Source: Chakrabartyella piscis (GTDB lineage: Bacteria > Bacillota > Clostridia > Lachnospirales > Anaerotignaceae). From it: a stretch of DNA of 64,000 bases. The DNA lies in the NCBI GenBank assembly GCA_030067835.1, contig CP092441.1, positions 1,054,001 to 1,118,000 of the forward strand. Reading direction: 5' to 3'. Shown here piece after piece: positions 35,338-44,817 of this stretch. The position numbers and the translations under genes were made by a program. A model generated the notes under the pieces. That model was not told the DNA's origin, ran no database searches, and saw nothing but the letters and a program-made list of their open reading frames with translations. How positions within the stretch are numbered: the stretch's first letter is position 1; each line of letters opens with the position of its first letter.

Positions 35338-37317
35338 ATGAAAAATGGAACAAAAAATGACAATGGGATTGTAGTCATAGCGGTCATTGTTCTCATCATT
35401 TGCGGATGTTTTATGATGAATTTATACTTGGGGATTGGTGCAGTGGTAGGTGCTGGAACTGTTTTTGGTGCTTATTTTGGTATGAAAAAAATGCAATTGA
35501 TTCAAGGAGAAGGCAAAGAGCAAAAGCCATCTTTTTTGGATACAGATGTGTTGCAACAAAACTTTCAAATTCCACAAAATTTACCAGTACCCTATGCAGT
35601 TTTGGATATGCGTGGTCATGTGTTGATGTCCAATGAAAAATTCATGGCATTGTTTGCAGATCAAGAAGAAGCAAATGTTGTTTTGGATTCATTGTTGCGT
35701 CAAACATTGGCAGGAGAAGAAACTTCACTTGTAACCATTGGTGAACGTATTTTTGAAGGCTGTATTGAAAATTGTGATGTGGTGGATCCAACGGGTGCTG
35801 TTGGTATGGCAAGAACAGCGACGCTTTTGGATGTGACAGAAACACACCATTTGCAGGATAAACTGGAAAGACAAGAACCTGTTGTGGCAATGATTGTTTT
35901 GGATAATTACGATGAAGTTGCAGGTGGTTTGGATGGAAATTCTTTGCCTATTTTGTCAGCTCTATTGGAAAGAACTTTGACACAAAACATCCAAGAATCT
36001 GGTGGTATCATCAGAAAATTGGAGAAAGATAGATACTTTGCGTTGATGAACAAAGAAAAAATGTTGGTGATGAAGGAACACAAATTTGAAATCACCAATG
36101 TCATTCGTGAAATCAGTGTCAGCAATGAACAAAGACCTGTTACCATGAGTATGGGTATTGGTATCGGTGGCGGATCTATGGAAGAAGCTATGAAAAATGC
36201 CAATGCAGCCATTGACTTGGCTTTGGGTCGTGGTGGCGATCAAGTGCTCATCAAAGATGGTGAAAATTATACATTCTTTGGTGGCAAAACTGGAGAAGTG
36301 GGTAGAAATTCTCGTATTCGTGCTCGTGTAAAAGCAGATGCTCTGTGGGAATTGATGGAAGAATCTTCAGGCATTTTGGTTATGGGTCACAAACATGCAG
36401 ATTTGGATAGCATTGGTTCTTGTATGGGTATTTGTGCCATTGCAAGAGGTATGGATAAAAAATGTAGCATTGTTATGAATGAAGTCAGTGGTGGTATTCG
36501 TAAACTTTGGGATAATGTACAAGCTTCCAATGTGGCACACCAAACACCACTCATCAAACCACAAGATGCCATCAAATCAATGGATGACAAAACCCTTCTG
36601 ATTGTTGTGGATACCCATAGAAAATGGATTGTAGAAAGTCCAGAAGTATTGGAACATGCAAAACGAGTGGTTGTATTTGACCATCATCGTAAAAGTCCAG
36701 ATGGTATCGAAGGTGCAGTATTGGTATACCATGAAGCATATGCATCTTCTACTTCAGAATTGATTACAGAAATGATACAATATATGGGCAAACGTGTGAA
36801 ATTGTCTCCAATGGAAGCAGATGCTCTTTTGTCTGGTATCACCTTGGATACAAAGAATTTTGGTATCAAAACAGGTGCAATTACATTTGAAGTCAGTGCA
36901 TATTTGCGTCGCAATGGTGCAGATGGAGTTCGTGTGCGTATGTTGTTCAAAGAGGATATGGAAACCTATAAAGCAAAAGCAAATGCAATTGCAGTGGTGG
37001 AAGTGTTCCAAGGCAATATTGCCATTTCTGAATGTGAATGTGATGTGGATAATATCATTGTGGCAACAGCACAAACAGCAGATGAACTGATGAACATAAC
37101 AGGCATTCATGCTTCCTTTGTATGTTGCAAAATTGGAAATACAGTCAACGTCAGTGCCAGAAGTTTTGGCGATGTGAATGTACAACGTATTATGGAGCGT
37201 TTGGGTGGCGGTGGTCACTTAACGGTTTCTGGTGGACAATTCCCAGATGAAACGATAGATGAAGTAAAGGCGAAAATTCGTCAAGCCATAAAAGAGTATT
37301 TTGAGGAGGAAATGTAA
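35338..37317 (+). CDS. gdpP: Cyclic-di-AMP phosphodiesterase GdpP
   Basis: 659 residues, normal for GdpP, which hydrolyses c-di-AMP at the membrane and so sets potassium, osmotic and wall homeostasis. Two N-terminal membrane helices are followed by a PAS-like region, a degenerate GGDEF domain (about 170-300), then the DHH domain (HKHADLDSIGS near 350; VVDTHRK; VFDHHRK) and DHHA1 with LGGGGHLTVSG near 625. GAGGAGG precedes the start. It is directly upstream of rplI and dnaB, the conserved Firmicutes order. Confidence 0.93.
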   Translation: MKNGTKNDNGIVVIAVIVLIICGCFMMNLYLGIGAVVGAGTVFGAYFGMKKMQLIQGEGKEQKPSFLDTDVLQQNFQIPQNLPVPYAVLDMRGHVLMSNEKFMALFADQEEANVVLDSLLRQTLAGEETSLVTIGERIFEGCIENCDVVDPTGAVGMARTATLLDVTETHHLQDKLERQEPVVAMIVLDNYDEVAGGLDGNSLPILSALLERTLTQNIQESGGIIRKLEKDRYFALMNKEKMLVMKEHKFEITNVIREISVSNEQRPVTMSMGIGIGGGSMEEAMKNANAAIDLALGRGGDQVLIKDGENYTFFGGKTGEVGRNSRIRARVKADALWELMEESSGILVMGHKHADLDSIGSCMGICAIARGMDKKCSIVMNEVSGGIRKLWDNVQASNVAHQTPLIKPQDAIKSMDDKTLLIVVDTHRKWIVESPEVLEHAKRVVVFDHHRKSPDGIEGAVLVYHEAYASSTSELITEMIQYMGKRVKLSPMEADALLSGITLDTKNFGIKTGAITFEVSAYLRRNGADGVRVRMLFKEDMETYKAKANAIAVVEVFQGNIAISECECDVDNIIVATAQTADELMNITGIHASFVCCKIGNTVNVSARSFGDVNVQRIMERLGGGGHLTVSGGQFPDETIDEVKAKIRQAIKEYFEEEM

Positions 37318-37318
37318 A

Positions 37319-37765
37319 ATGAAAATGATTTTATTGCAAGATGTGAAAAGTATTGGTAAAAAAGGGGAACTCATCAATGCAAGCGAAGGCTATGCAAAAA
37401 ATTTCCTTTTGCCTAAAAAATTGGCTGTAGAAGCTACAAAAGCAAACTTGAATGACTATGAATTGAAACAAAAATCCGAAGCAAAAAGAAAACAAGAAGA
37501 GTTGAATCAAGCAAAAGAAATGGCAGCAGCTTTGGAAAAAATGGAAGTTGTGATGAAGGTGAAAACAGGTGGCAATGGTAAATTGTTTGGTTCCATTACA
37601 AACAAAGAGGTTGCAAATGCAATTGTAGAACAAACCAAATTGCCAATTGACAAGAAAAAAGTTTCCATTGGGGATCCAATCAAAATGGTTGGTGAAAGAA
37701 CAGCAACCATCAAATTGCACCCTCAAGTAAGTGCAGAAATCACTGTAAAAGTTGTAGAATTATAA
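37319..37765 (+). CDS. rplI: Ribosomal protein bL9
   Basis: 148 residues, standard for bL9 of the large subunit. The N-terminal MKMILLQDVKSIGKKGELINASEGYAKNFLLPKKLA domain, a long central helix and the C-terminal GKLFGSITNKEVANAI domain are intact. GAGGAGG inside the end of gdpP is its ribosome site, and the two genes are separated by one base, implying tight coupling. Confidence 0.96.
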   Translation: MKMILLQDVKSIGKKGELINASEGYAKNFLLPKKLAVEATKANLNDYELKQKSEAKRKQEELNQAKEMAAALEKMEVVMKVKTGGNGKLFGSITNKEVANAIVEQTKLPIDKKKVSIGDPIKMVGERTATIKLHPQVSAEITVKVVEL

Positions 37766-37783
37766 GAAAATCGAGGTAAAAAC

Positions 37784-39133
37784 ATGGAAGATATCCAAAA
37801 ACAAACTGAATATACAAGGGGTGTACCACCTCATGATGAAATGGCAGAGCAAGCGGTTTTGGGTTCTATGTTTTTGGATCGAGAAGCGGCTTCTTTGGCA
37901 CTTGAAGTTTTGACTGGTGAAGATTTCTACAGACCAGATTATCGTATGGTGTTTGAAGCAGCAGATGAATTGTATCGCCAAGCATCTCCAATTGATTTGA
38001 TTACCGTCAAAAACAAATTGGAAGAACGTGGTGTGTTTGAACAAATTGGTGGTGTGCCAACATTGGCAAGAATTTCTTCTTCTGTGGGTAGTTCTGTCAA
38101 TGTGCGTCATTATGCCAGCATTGTGGAAGAAAAAGCGGTTTTGCGTCGATTGATTCGTACAGCTGGTGAAATTTCTCAAATGAGTTATGAAGGCAAAGAA
38201 TCCATCAATATGATTATGGATCAAGCAGAAAAAGGCATTTTTGAGATTATGCACAGCAGACACTCAGAAGAATTTCATCATATTCGAGACATTGCCATTG
38301 ATTCCATTGAAAAAATTGAAGATATTTACATGTCCAAAGGGAAACTGACTGGTGTACCTACTGGTTTTGTGGATTTTGATGGCAAAACAGCAGGCTTGCA
38401 AAAATCAGATTTGATTTTGTTGGCAGCACGTCCTTCTATGGGAAAAACTGCTTTTGCATTGAATATCATCCAAAATGCAGCCATCAGAAGCAATGTTCCA
38501 GTTGCAGTATTCTCATTGGAAATGAGTCGTGAACAGCTGGTAAATCGTATGCTTTGCTCAGAAGCTATGTTGGATGCACAAAAAATGCGTACTGGTGAAC
38601 TCAATGACAACGATTGGGAAGATTTGATTCATGGTATGGGACCTTTGTCACAAGCACCTATTTTCATTGACGATACACCAGGGATTACACCTATGGAAGT
38701 GCGTTCCAAATGTAGACGTTTGAAGGCAGAAAAGGGTCTTGGTTTGATTGTCATTGACTACTTGCAATTGATGAGTGGTAATGGTAGAACCGATTCCAGA
38801 CAACAAGAAATTTCTGAAATATCTCGTTCTTTGAAGGCCATTGCACGTGAAATGGAAGCACCTGTTATTGCTTTGTCACAGCTTTCCAGAGCTTGTGAAC
38901 AACGTGCTGACCATAGACCAATGTTGTCTGACTTGCGTGAATCTGGTGCCATTGAGCAGGATGCGGATGTGGTTGCATTCTTGTATCGAGATGAATATTA
39001 TTTCCCAGATACAGAAAAGAAAAACCAAGCAGAGCTGATCATTGCCAAACAAAGAAATGGTCCTACAGGCACTGTGGATTTGACATGGCTTGGACAATAC
39101 ACCAAGTTTGGTAATTTCTTGAAAAAATATTGA
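37784..39133 (+). CDS. dnaB: Replicative DNA helicase DnaB
   Basis: 449 residues. The N-terminal primase-interaction domain (PPHDEMAEQAVLGSMFLD) is joined to a RecA-like hexameric helicase domain with Walker A ARPSMGKTAFALNI near residue 210, VFSLEMS, Walker B VIDYLQLM and the arginine finger/sensor region KQRNGPTGTVDL. It lies 18 bases after rplI. It would unwind DNA at the replication fork. Confidence 0.96.
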   Translation: MEDIQKQTEYTRGVPPHDEMAEQAVLGSMFLDREAASLALEVLTGEDFYRPDYRMVFEAADELYRQASPIDLITVKNKLEERGVFEQIGGVPTLARISSSVGSSVNVRHYASIVEEKAVLRRLIRTAGEISQMSYEGKESINMIMDQAEKGIFEIMHSRHSEEFHHIRDIAIDSIEKIEDIYMSKGKLTGVPTGFVDFDGKTAGLQKSDLILLAARPSMGKTAFALNIIQNAAIRSNVPVAVFSLEMSREQLVNRMLCSEAMLDAQKMRTGELNDNDWEDLIHGMGPLSQAPIFIDDTPGITPMEVRSKCRRLKAEKGLGLIVIDYLQLMSGNGRTDSRQQEISEISRSLKAIAREMEAPVIALSQLSRACEQRADHRPMLSDLRESGAIEQDADVVAFLYRDEYYFPDTEKKNQAELIIAKQRNGPTGTVDLTWLGQYTKFGNFLKKY

Positions 39134-39158
39134 TGTGATGCATGTGAAAATATATATA

Positions 39159-39190
39159 AAAAGAGTCGAATCTGAATTCGGCTCTTTTTA
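39159..39190 (+). terminator. Terminator after dnaB
   Basis: AAAAAGAGTCGAA pairs with TTCGGCTCTTTTT around a short loop, ending in a T tract; it can also stop transcription from the opposite strand. Confidence 0.8.
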
Positions 39191-39244
39191 TATGTAGCAA
39201 ATAAAAAAGCCACCGACAAAATCGATGGCAAGTGTTTATGTAAA

Positions 39245-39592
39245 TTAAGCTCTATCGTTCAAAACAATAGCAATCATTTCCATATCTTCATCTGTGTTGT
39301 TTTCAAGAGAATGGAAGTGACCCACTTCGATGGTACAGACATCGCCAGCAGTTACAACTGTTTTGGAACCATCATTATCTGTAAACACACCTTCACCTTT
39401 GAGGATTACATAAGGTTCTGTTGTGCCAACGTGTTGATGCCAACCAATGCTGCTGTGTGGTCTTACAATGACACGAGCAAACAAAGAAGCATGACCCAAC
39501 AAGTCTTCTTCCATCAAGAAATGATGAAACTCAACACTACCATTGCCACCTCTTGCATTTTCCACTACTTTAACAATTTCTTTTCTAACCAT
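39245..39592 (-). CDS. Single-domain cupin protein
   Basis: 115 residues, minus strand. It has the two cupin motifs: GWHQHVGTTEPYVILKGEG (metal-binding His and Glu) near residue 50 and GDVCTIEVGHFHSLEN near 83. AAAGGAG precedes the start. Cupins of this size can be isomerases, dioxygenases or small-molecule sensors; no substrate can be read. It is 18 bases downstream of the radical-SAM gene on the same strand and probably in one operon. Confidence 0.85.
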   Translation of the reverse strand: MVRKEIVKVVENARGGNGSVEFHHFLMEEDLLGHASLFARVIVRPHSSIGWHQHVGTTEPYVILKGEGVFTDNDGSKTVVTAGDVCTIEVGHFHSLENNTDEDMEMIAIVLNDRA

Positions 39593-39610
39593 TTGTATTC
39601 TCCTTTCAAA

Positions 39611-40558
39611 TCAAATACTATTTTCTTCTTCATCACAACGATTCTTGCAATTGGCTACACCTGTCAAATCAAAGATAGGTGTATAATCAGATGTTGCTGA
39701 ACTTCTTTTTTGTATAAAACCATTTTTCAGACCAATATCCAAAAAATGAGTTGTTACCTTTTGGTATTCAAATGTGGTCAAACGTCTGGATAGTGCAGGG
39801 ATTTCCTTGGCTTTGTGCATAGGGGTATACTGGTTGAGCAAAGAAACATATGCTTCTGTACCAAGATTTTCTACAATCCAGTCTAAAATTTGCAGGCTAT
39901 CTTTGTAGTGATTGGGCAACACCAAATGACGTACAATTATCCCTTTTTTTAGGAGTCCATCTACAAAAACATCCTTTGGTTGTTGGCGTTTCATTTCCAA
40001 AATGGCAAGCTTCACCTTTTCTGGATAATCAGAAGCACCTGAGTATTCACCAGCCAAATCACAAGACATATACTTGAAATCTGGCAAATATACATCCACC
40101 AAACCTTCCAATGATTGCAAGAAATCAACGAATTCATAACCATTGGTGTTGTACACAACTGGCAAAGTAAGACCATTGTTTTTGGCTAAAATCAAGGCTT
40201 CACGCACTTGTATTCCATATTGTGTAGGGGATACCAAATTGAGGTTGTTGAGTCCTTTTGCTTGTTGCTCCAAGAAGATTTCTGCCAAACGTTCTATGGG
40301 TATTTCCAAGCCATATCCACTATCAGAAATGTCATGATTTTGACAGAAAACACAACGCAAATTGCAATTTGCAAAGAAAACAGTGCCACTGCCATTGGTA
40401 CCACTGATGGGTGGTTCTTCCCACATATGGGTGCTGACAAGGGATACTTTTGGTAAGTCCAAAGACCTACAAAATCCCATTTCACCATAAGAACGATTCA
40501 CGCTACAATGTCTGGGACAAAGGCTACAATATGCAGTTGGAATTGTGGATTCACACAT
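39611..40558 (-). CDS. Radical-SAM protein, PflX/PflA-like
   Basis: About 315 residues, minus strand. FFANCNLRCVFCQN holds the CxxxCxxC ligands for the 4Fe-4S cluster that cleaves S-adenosylmethionine, and an N-terminal Cys set (MCESTIPTAYCSLCPRHC) suggests another Fe-S or metal site. This fits the PflX family, homologues of pyruvate-formate-lyase activase with unclear targets. I prefer ATG 40558, preceded by GGAG, to ATG 40570, which lacks a ribosome site. The glycyl-radical enzyme it would serve is not in the window. Confidence 0.82.
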   Translation of the reverse strand: MCESTIPTAYCSLCPRHCSVNRSYGEMGFCRSLDLPKVSLVSTHMWEEPPISGTNGSGTVFFANCNLRCVFCQNHDISDSGYGLEIPIERLAEIFLEQQAKGLNNLNLVSPTQYGIQVREALILAKNNGLTLPVVYNTNGYEFVDFLQSLEGLVDVYLPDFKYMSCDLAGEYSGASDYPEKVKLAILEMKRQQPKDVFVDGLLKKGIIVRHLVLPNHYKDSLQILDWIVENLGTEAYVSLLNQYTPMHKAKEIPALSRRLTTFEYQKVTTHFLDIGLKNGFIQKRSSATSDYTPIFDLTGVANCKNRCDEEENSI

Positions 40559-40697
40559 AAAACACTCCATCTATTCTACAAACATATAACTTGTTATATG
40601 ATACCACATTTGCGTGTGTTTTCCTATAGAAAAAAGAAATTTACTGTGGTAAAATGCAAGTATGAATCGAAAATAAAACATTTTTGGAGGAATCAAA

Positions 40698-40922
40698 ATG
40701 CGTGAATATATGAAGAAACAAGAAGTTGTGGATGTGGTATCCAAGGTGGTTTGCAATTGCTGTGGCAAAGAAATTGTAACAAATGATGCAAAATTCGATT
40801 GTTTGCACTTGGAAAAAACATGGGGTTACTTCTCAAACAAAGATGGTAGACAGGATAATCTGGATATTTGCGAAGATTGCTACGATCAATGGGTTGCAAC
40901 CTTCAAACATCCACCAAAATGA
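40698..40922 (+). CDS. Small zinc-ribbon-like protein
   Basis: 74 residues with two Cys pairs, CNCC near residue 19 and CEDC near 59, in a fold that looks like a metal knuckle (CNCCGKEI ... LDICEDCYDQWV). TTTGGAGG precedes the ATG. It is conserved-looking and well translated, but I know no function; DNA, RNA or protein binding is possible. Confidence 0.7.
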   Translation: MREYMKKQEVVDVVSKVVCNCCGKEIVTNDAKFDCLHLEKTWGYFSNKDGRQDNLDICEDCYDQWVATFKHPPK

Positions 40923-40982
40923 AACTAGAATCAACTTGTGTCAATGATGCAGGTTGATTTTTTTATGATGCAAGATTTCTTT

Positions 40983-41010
40983 GTAGGGGCGTACCTATGT
41001 GTGCGCCCGT
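40983..41010. repeat. GTAGGGG-family palindromic repeat
   Basis: GTAGGGGCGTACCTATGTGT then GCGCCCGT. Nearly the same unit is at 59055-59082. Confidence 0.7.
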
Positions 41011-41113
41011 AACGTTGCTAGAATAATTATGTAAAATATCCTTTCATCTGCCAAGCACAAACACCACAATATCCCAATATAGTAACAATAACTAGCTTTT
41101 TGGAGGTGGAAGT

Positions 41114-41344
41114 GTGGAGCGTAAATTATCAGAAATCGAAGTGCAAAAAAGATGTGCTGTGTCACGTGTGATGGGTGAAAATAAATTGCGATTATTTGGT
41201 TTAGGATTCTTTGAAGGTAGCGAAATAGTACCCATGTATGAAAATAGAGGTGGTAGCACTCGTATTTATTATGTAAAAGATTGCTTGATTGCTTTGCGAA
41301 AACAAGATGGCGAACAGATTTTGGCAAAGGAGGAGATGACATGA
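41114..41344 (+). CDS. feoA: Ferrous-iron transport accessory protein FeoA
   Basis: A 76-residue SH3-like FeoA protein: KLRLFGLGFFEGSEIVPMYENRGGSTRIYYVKDCLIALRKQDGEQILA is the recognisable core. It begins at GTG 41114, with GGAGGTGG just upstream. It overlaps feoB by four bases. FeoA acts in the cytoplasm as partner of FeoB. The second set at 56395 is a different paralogue. Confidence 0.85.
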   Translation: MERKLSEIEVQKRCAVSRVMGENKLRLFGLGFFEGSEIVPMYENRGGSTRIYYVKDCLIALRKQDGEQILAKEEMT

Positions 41345-43401
41345 GCCAGACAATTAAAGTGGCTTTGGCAGGCAATCCCAATACAGGAAAGAGCACTGTG
41401 TTCAATGCTTTGACAGGTTTGAAACAACACACAGGCAATTGGTCTGGTAAAACAGTGGGCAATGCAATGGGTGAATTTGAATTGGAAGACTACCATGTGG
41501 AATTATATGATTTGGCTGGAATTTACTCTTTGTTTTCAGAATCAGCAGAAGAAAAAGAAGCCAAGGATTTTCTTTGCTTTGCAGAACCCGATCTCACATT
41601 GGTGGTGTTGGACGCAACCTCTTTGGAGCGAAATTTACCACTGGGGTTACAAATTGCAGCAATGGGTAAAAAGGTGGTGTTTGCACTGAATTTGGTGGAT
41701 GAAGCCAAGAAAAAAGAGATTTTAATTGATATCAGAGTCTTGCAAGAAATGACAGGTGTGCCAGTGGTGCCATTGGTTGCACGCTCAGGAATTGGATTGC
41801 AAGAATTACAAGAAAAAATGGTTGCAGTATTGGAGTCAGAGTCTACCACCAAAGAAATTTCTGTTTGCAAATCCTATCCAGAAACCTTGGCATATTTGGA
41901 AGAAATGTGTGGTCATTTGGTGCCAAAAGATGTGAAGTCAGATTTCTTCTTTGGATTGCTCTTGGAAGGTGTAGAAAGCTTTTATGCAGGTATCATGGGT
42001 CACAACAATTGGGATGAGTTGGAAATTTTGGAACTGGAATTGCGTCAAAAAACCGCTTTGCAGATTTTAAAGAGAGAAGGGACATCAGGAGATGAATTTT
42101 TGGAAGAAAGAGCCCTTGTTTTTTTGAAGTTGGCAAAGGAAATTGCAGATACAGTGGTGAAGAAACCTAAAAATCGTGGAGATTGGAGTACAGAAAAAGT
42201 AGATCGTTTTGTGTTATCCAAAAAAACAGGCATTCCTTTGATGATGTTGTTGTTAGGTTTGGTGTTTTATATCACAGCAGCTGGAGCCAATGTACCTTCT
42301 AGTTTGCTGATGGAAGGATTTACTGTTTTTGGTGGTGTGTTACGAGAGCAATTTGCAACTTGGAATACACCAGTTTGGTTGACTGGAATCTTGCTAGATG
42401 GTGTCTATTTGACGGTCAGTTGGGTCATAGCAGTCATGTTGCCACCAATGGCGATTTTCTTTCCTTTGTTTACGTTATTGGAAGATTTTGGTTTGTTGCC
42501 AAGAATTGCCTTTCATTTGGATGGGGTATTCCAAAAAGCAGGAGCACATGGCAAACAATCTCTTTGTATGTGTATGGGTTTTGGTTGCAATGCAGCTGGT
42601 GTCACGGCTTGTCGCATCATCGAATCCCCAAGAGAACGTATGATAGCCATTTTGACCAATAATTTTGTACCTTGTAATGGACGCTTTCCAACTTTGATTT
42701 TGTTGGCTGGCTTGTTTTTATCAGGTGGCAATCCGCTTTTGACAGGTGTATGGGTTTTGGTGATGATTGGATGTTCTGTTGCAACAACATTGCTGGTTTC
42801 TTGGTGTTTGAGTCGAGGAATCTTGTCTGGAATGCCTTCTTCCTTTGTATTGGAATTGCCACCTTATCGCAAACCAAAAATCGGTTCCATCTTGGTGCGT
42901 AGTCTGTTGGATCGAACCATTTTTGTATTGGGGCGTGCAGTTACAGTTGCAATACCAGCTGGTGCCATCATTTGGTTGTTGCAAAACATCACAATTGGCA
43001 ATACCACCATTTTGTATCATTTCACAGAATTATTACAACCACTAGGTAGTATTATGGGGTTGTCAGGTGCTATTTTGGCAGCATTTTTATTGGGTATGCC
43101 AGCAAATGAAATTGTAATTCCCATTTTGTTGATGTTCTATTGCCAAACAGGAATGCTCATTGAAGCAGATGGTTTGATGCAAGCTGGTGAAATTCTCATT
43201 GCAAATGGATGGACTTGGCTGACTGCTTGTTGTGCAATTTTATTTTCTTTGAACCACTTTCCATGTGCAACCACACTATTGACCATCCAAAAAGAAACAG
43301 GCAGTTGGAAATGGATAGCAATAGCATTTATATTGCCAACAGCAGTTGGAATTGCCCTTTGTTGTATTTTTCATGGTGCAGGGGTTTTGCTTGGATTTTA
43401 A
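41341..43401 (+). CDS. feoB: Ferrous-iron transporter FeoB (first copy)
   Basis: 686 residues. The N-terminal G domain has G1 GNPNTGKST near residue 13 and G3 DLAG near 57, with the helical spacer behind it; the C-terminal membrane part has the paired gate-like repeats, including GCNAAGVTACRIIESPRER and GRFPTLILLAG. It imports Fe2+ driven or gated by GTP. ATG 41341 overlaps the feoA stop. It differs strongly from the second FeoB, so iron and another metal, or different conditions, may divide the work. Confidence 0.92.
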   Translation: MSQTIKVALAGNPNTGKSTVFNALTGLKQHTGNWSGKTVGNAMGEFELEDYHVELYDLAGIYSLFSESAEEKEAKDFLCFAEPDLTLVVLDATSLERNLPLGLQIAAMGKKVVFALNLVDEAKKKEILIDIRVLQEMTGVPVVPLVARSGIGLQELQEKMVAVLESESTTKEISVCKSYPETLAYLEEMCGHLVPKDVKSDFFFGLLLEGVESFYAGIMGHNNWDELEILELELRQKTALQILKREGTSGDEFLEERALVFLKLAKEIADTVVKKPKNRGDWSTEKVDRFVLSKKTGIPLMMLLLGLVFYITAAGANVPSSLLMEGFTVFGGVLREQFATWNTPVWLTGILLDGVYLTVSWVIAVMLPPMAIFFPLFTLLEDFGLLPRIAFHLDGVFQKAGAHGKQSLCMCMGFGCNAAGVTACRIIESPRERMIAILTNNFVPCNGRFPTLILLAGLFLSGGNPLLTGVWVLVMIGCSVATTLLVSWCLSRGILSGMPSSFVLELPPYRKPKIGSILVRSLLDRTIFVLGRAVTVAIPAGAIIWLLQNITIGNTTILYHFTELLQPLGSIMGLSGAILAAFLLGMPANEIVIPILLMFYCQTGMLIEADGLMQAGEILIANGWTWLTACCAILFSLNHFPCATTLLTIQKETGSWKWIAIAFILPTAVGIALCCIFHGAGVLLGF

Positions 43402-43404
43402 TGG

Positions 43405-43433
43405 TTGAATATGGAAGTATCCTTTGTTATACT
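43405..43433 (+). promoter_or_regulatory. Promoter of the alpha-oxoamine synthase gene
   Basis: TTGAAT (43405-43410), a 17-base spacer and TATACT (43428-43433), 41 bases before the start. Confidence 0.6.
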
Positions 43434-43473
43434 AAAATCAGTTGACAACAATGGTATATCATAGGAGGGCAAT

Positions 43474-44586
43474 ATGTATCGTACTATATATAGCAAACAA
43501 GGTGGTAAAATTCAGTTGGATGGACGTGAAGTCATCAATATGGCATCCAATAATTACTTGGGTCTAGCAAGTCATCCACAGGTGATGGAAGCAGCAAAAG
43601 CAGCAATTGATGCCTATGGAGTTGGACCTACTGCAAGTCGAAACATTGTAGGAAACTTCCCAGTTCATGATGAGTTGGAAGCAGCACTTGCAAAGTTCAA
43701 AGAAGTGGAAGCAACTCTTGTGTTCAATTGTGGTGTGTCTGCCAATACAGGTGTCATTCCATGCTTGGTTGGAAAAGGGGATACCATTTATAGTGATGAG
43801 CTGAATCATGGTAGTATCATTGATGGTTGCAAATTGTCAGGTGCAAAGGTAAAGGTATTTGCCCATAAGGATATGGCATCTTTGGAAGCACGTTTGCAAG
43901 AAGCGGTAGAAGGAAAGAAGCTCATCATCACAGATGGTGTGTTTAGCATGGATGGAGATTTGGCACCTTTGCCAGAAATTGCAGAGCTTGCAAAGAAATA
44001 TGACGCTATGTTTATGGTGGATGATGCCCATGGTGATGGAGTTATGGGACCTATGGGTCGTGGCACTGTGGATTATTTTGGTGTTAGGGATTTGGTGCAT
44101 GTGGAAACAGGTTCTTTGTCCAAGGCATTTGGTTCTGCTGGCGGTTTTGTTGCTGGCAAAAAAGAGCTCATTGATTCCATTAGACCAAAAGCCAGAAGTT
44201 TCATTTTCACAGCATCTCCAATGGCTCCTTGTTTGGCAGCAGGTGCTTTGGAAGTCATTAAAATGGTGTCTACAGATGAAAGTTATGTGAATCGTTTGTG
44301 GGAAAATAGAGAGTATTTCGTGGAGAAATTGACAAAACTTGGATTGAATCTTGGAACAACCATCACACCAATTGTACCTGTGATTGTGGGTGAAGCAGAA
44401 TTGGCACAAAAAATGAGTGCAGATTTGTTTGAAAAAGGTGTCTTTGCACAGGCGATTTGTTTCCCTATGGTGGCAAGAGATGCAGCTCGTTTGCGTGTGA
44501 TTTTGTCTGCTGGACACACAAAAGAAGACTTGGATTTGGCAGTGAATGCCATTGCAGAAAGTGCAAGAAATATGGGCTTGATTTGA
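43474..44586 (+). CDS. Alpha-oxoamine synthase, 8-amino-7-oxononanoate synthase / 2-amino-3-ketobutyrate CoA ligase type
   Basis: 370 residues, slightly short at the N terminus. PLP enzyme of class II: NNYLGLASHP near residue 26, GVGPTASRNIVGN near 49, VDDAHGDGVMG near 188 and the PLP lysine Lys217 in TGSLSKAFGS. It condenses an amino acid with an acyl-CoA, as in biotin synthesis (BioF) or glycine/threonine metabolism (Kbl). No bio or tdh gene is near, so the choice is open. GGAGGG precedes the ATG. Confidence 0.82.
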   Translation: MYRTIYSKQGGKIQLDGREVINMASNNYLGLASHPQVMEAAKAAIDAYGVGPTASRNIVGNFPVHDELEAALAKFKEVEATLVFNCGVSANTGVIPCLVGKGDTIYSDELNHGSIIDGCKLSGAKVKVFAHKDMASLEARLQEAVEGKKLIITDGVFSMDGDLAPLPEIAELAKKYDAMFMVDDAHGDGVMGPMGRGTVDYFGVRDLVHVETGSLSKAFGSAGGFVAGKKELIDSIRPKARSFIFTASPMAPCLAAGALEVIKMVSTDESYVNRLWENREYFVEKLTKLGLNLGTTITPIVPVIVGEAELAQKMSADLFEKGVFAQAICFPMVARDAARLRVILSAGHTKEDLDLAVNAIAESARNMGLI

Positions 44587-44617
44587 TGTAAAATAATTTA
44601 ATATAATATATAGTATG

Positions 44618-44661
44618 AAAACGAGTGATTTGGATGAAAGATCTAAGTGGCTCGTTTTTTT
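44618..44661 (+). terminator. Terminator after the alpha-oxoamine synthase
   Basis: AAAACGAG (44618-44625) pairs with CTCGTTTT (44651-44658) and runs into Ts. Confidence 0.75.
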
Positions 44662-44726
44662 GAACAAAAAAAGGAATAAATTTATTTATTATGAAAAATA
44701 AATAAATAAAATCATTTCATTTTCTA

Positions 44727-44755
44727 TTGCAATATATGGAAACATATGGTAGAAT
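44727..44755 (+). promoter_or_regulatory. Promoter of the aminotransferase-symporter operon
   Basis: TTGCAA (44727-44732), a 17-base spacer and TAGAAT (44750-44755), 63 bases before the aminotransferase start. Confidence 0.65.
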
Positions 44756-44817
44756 CAAATAAACAAATGTATTTATGACAAACACAAAATAAATAATATT
44801 ATTCAAAGGAGGTAACT

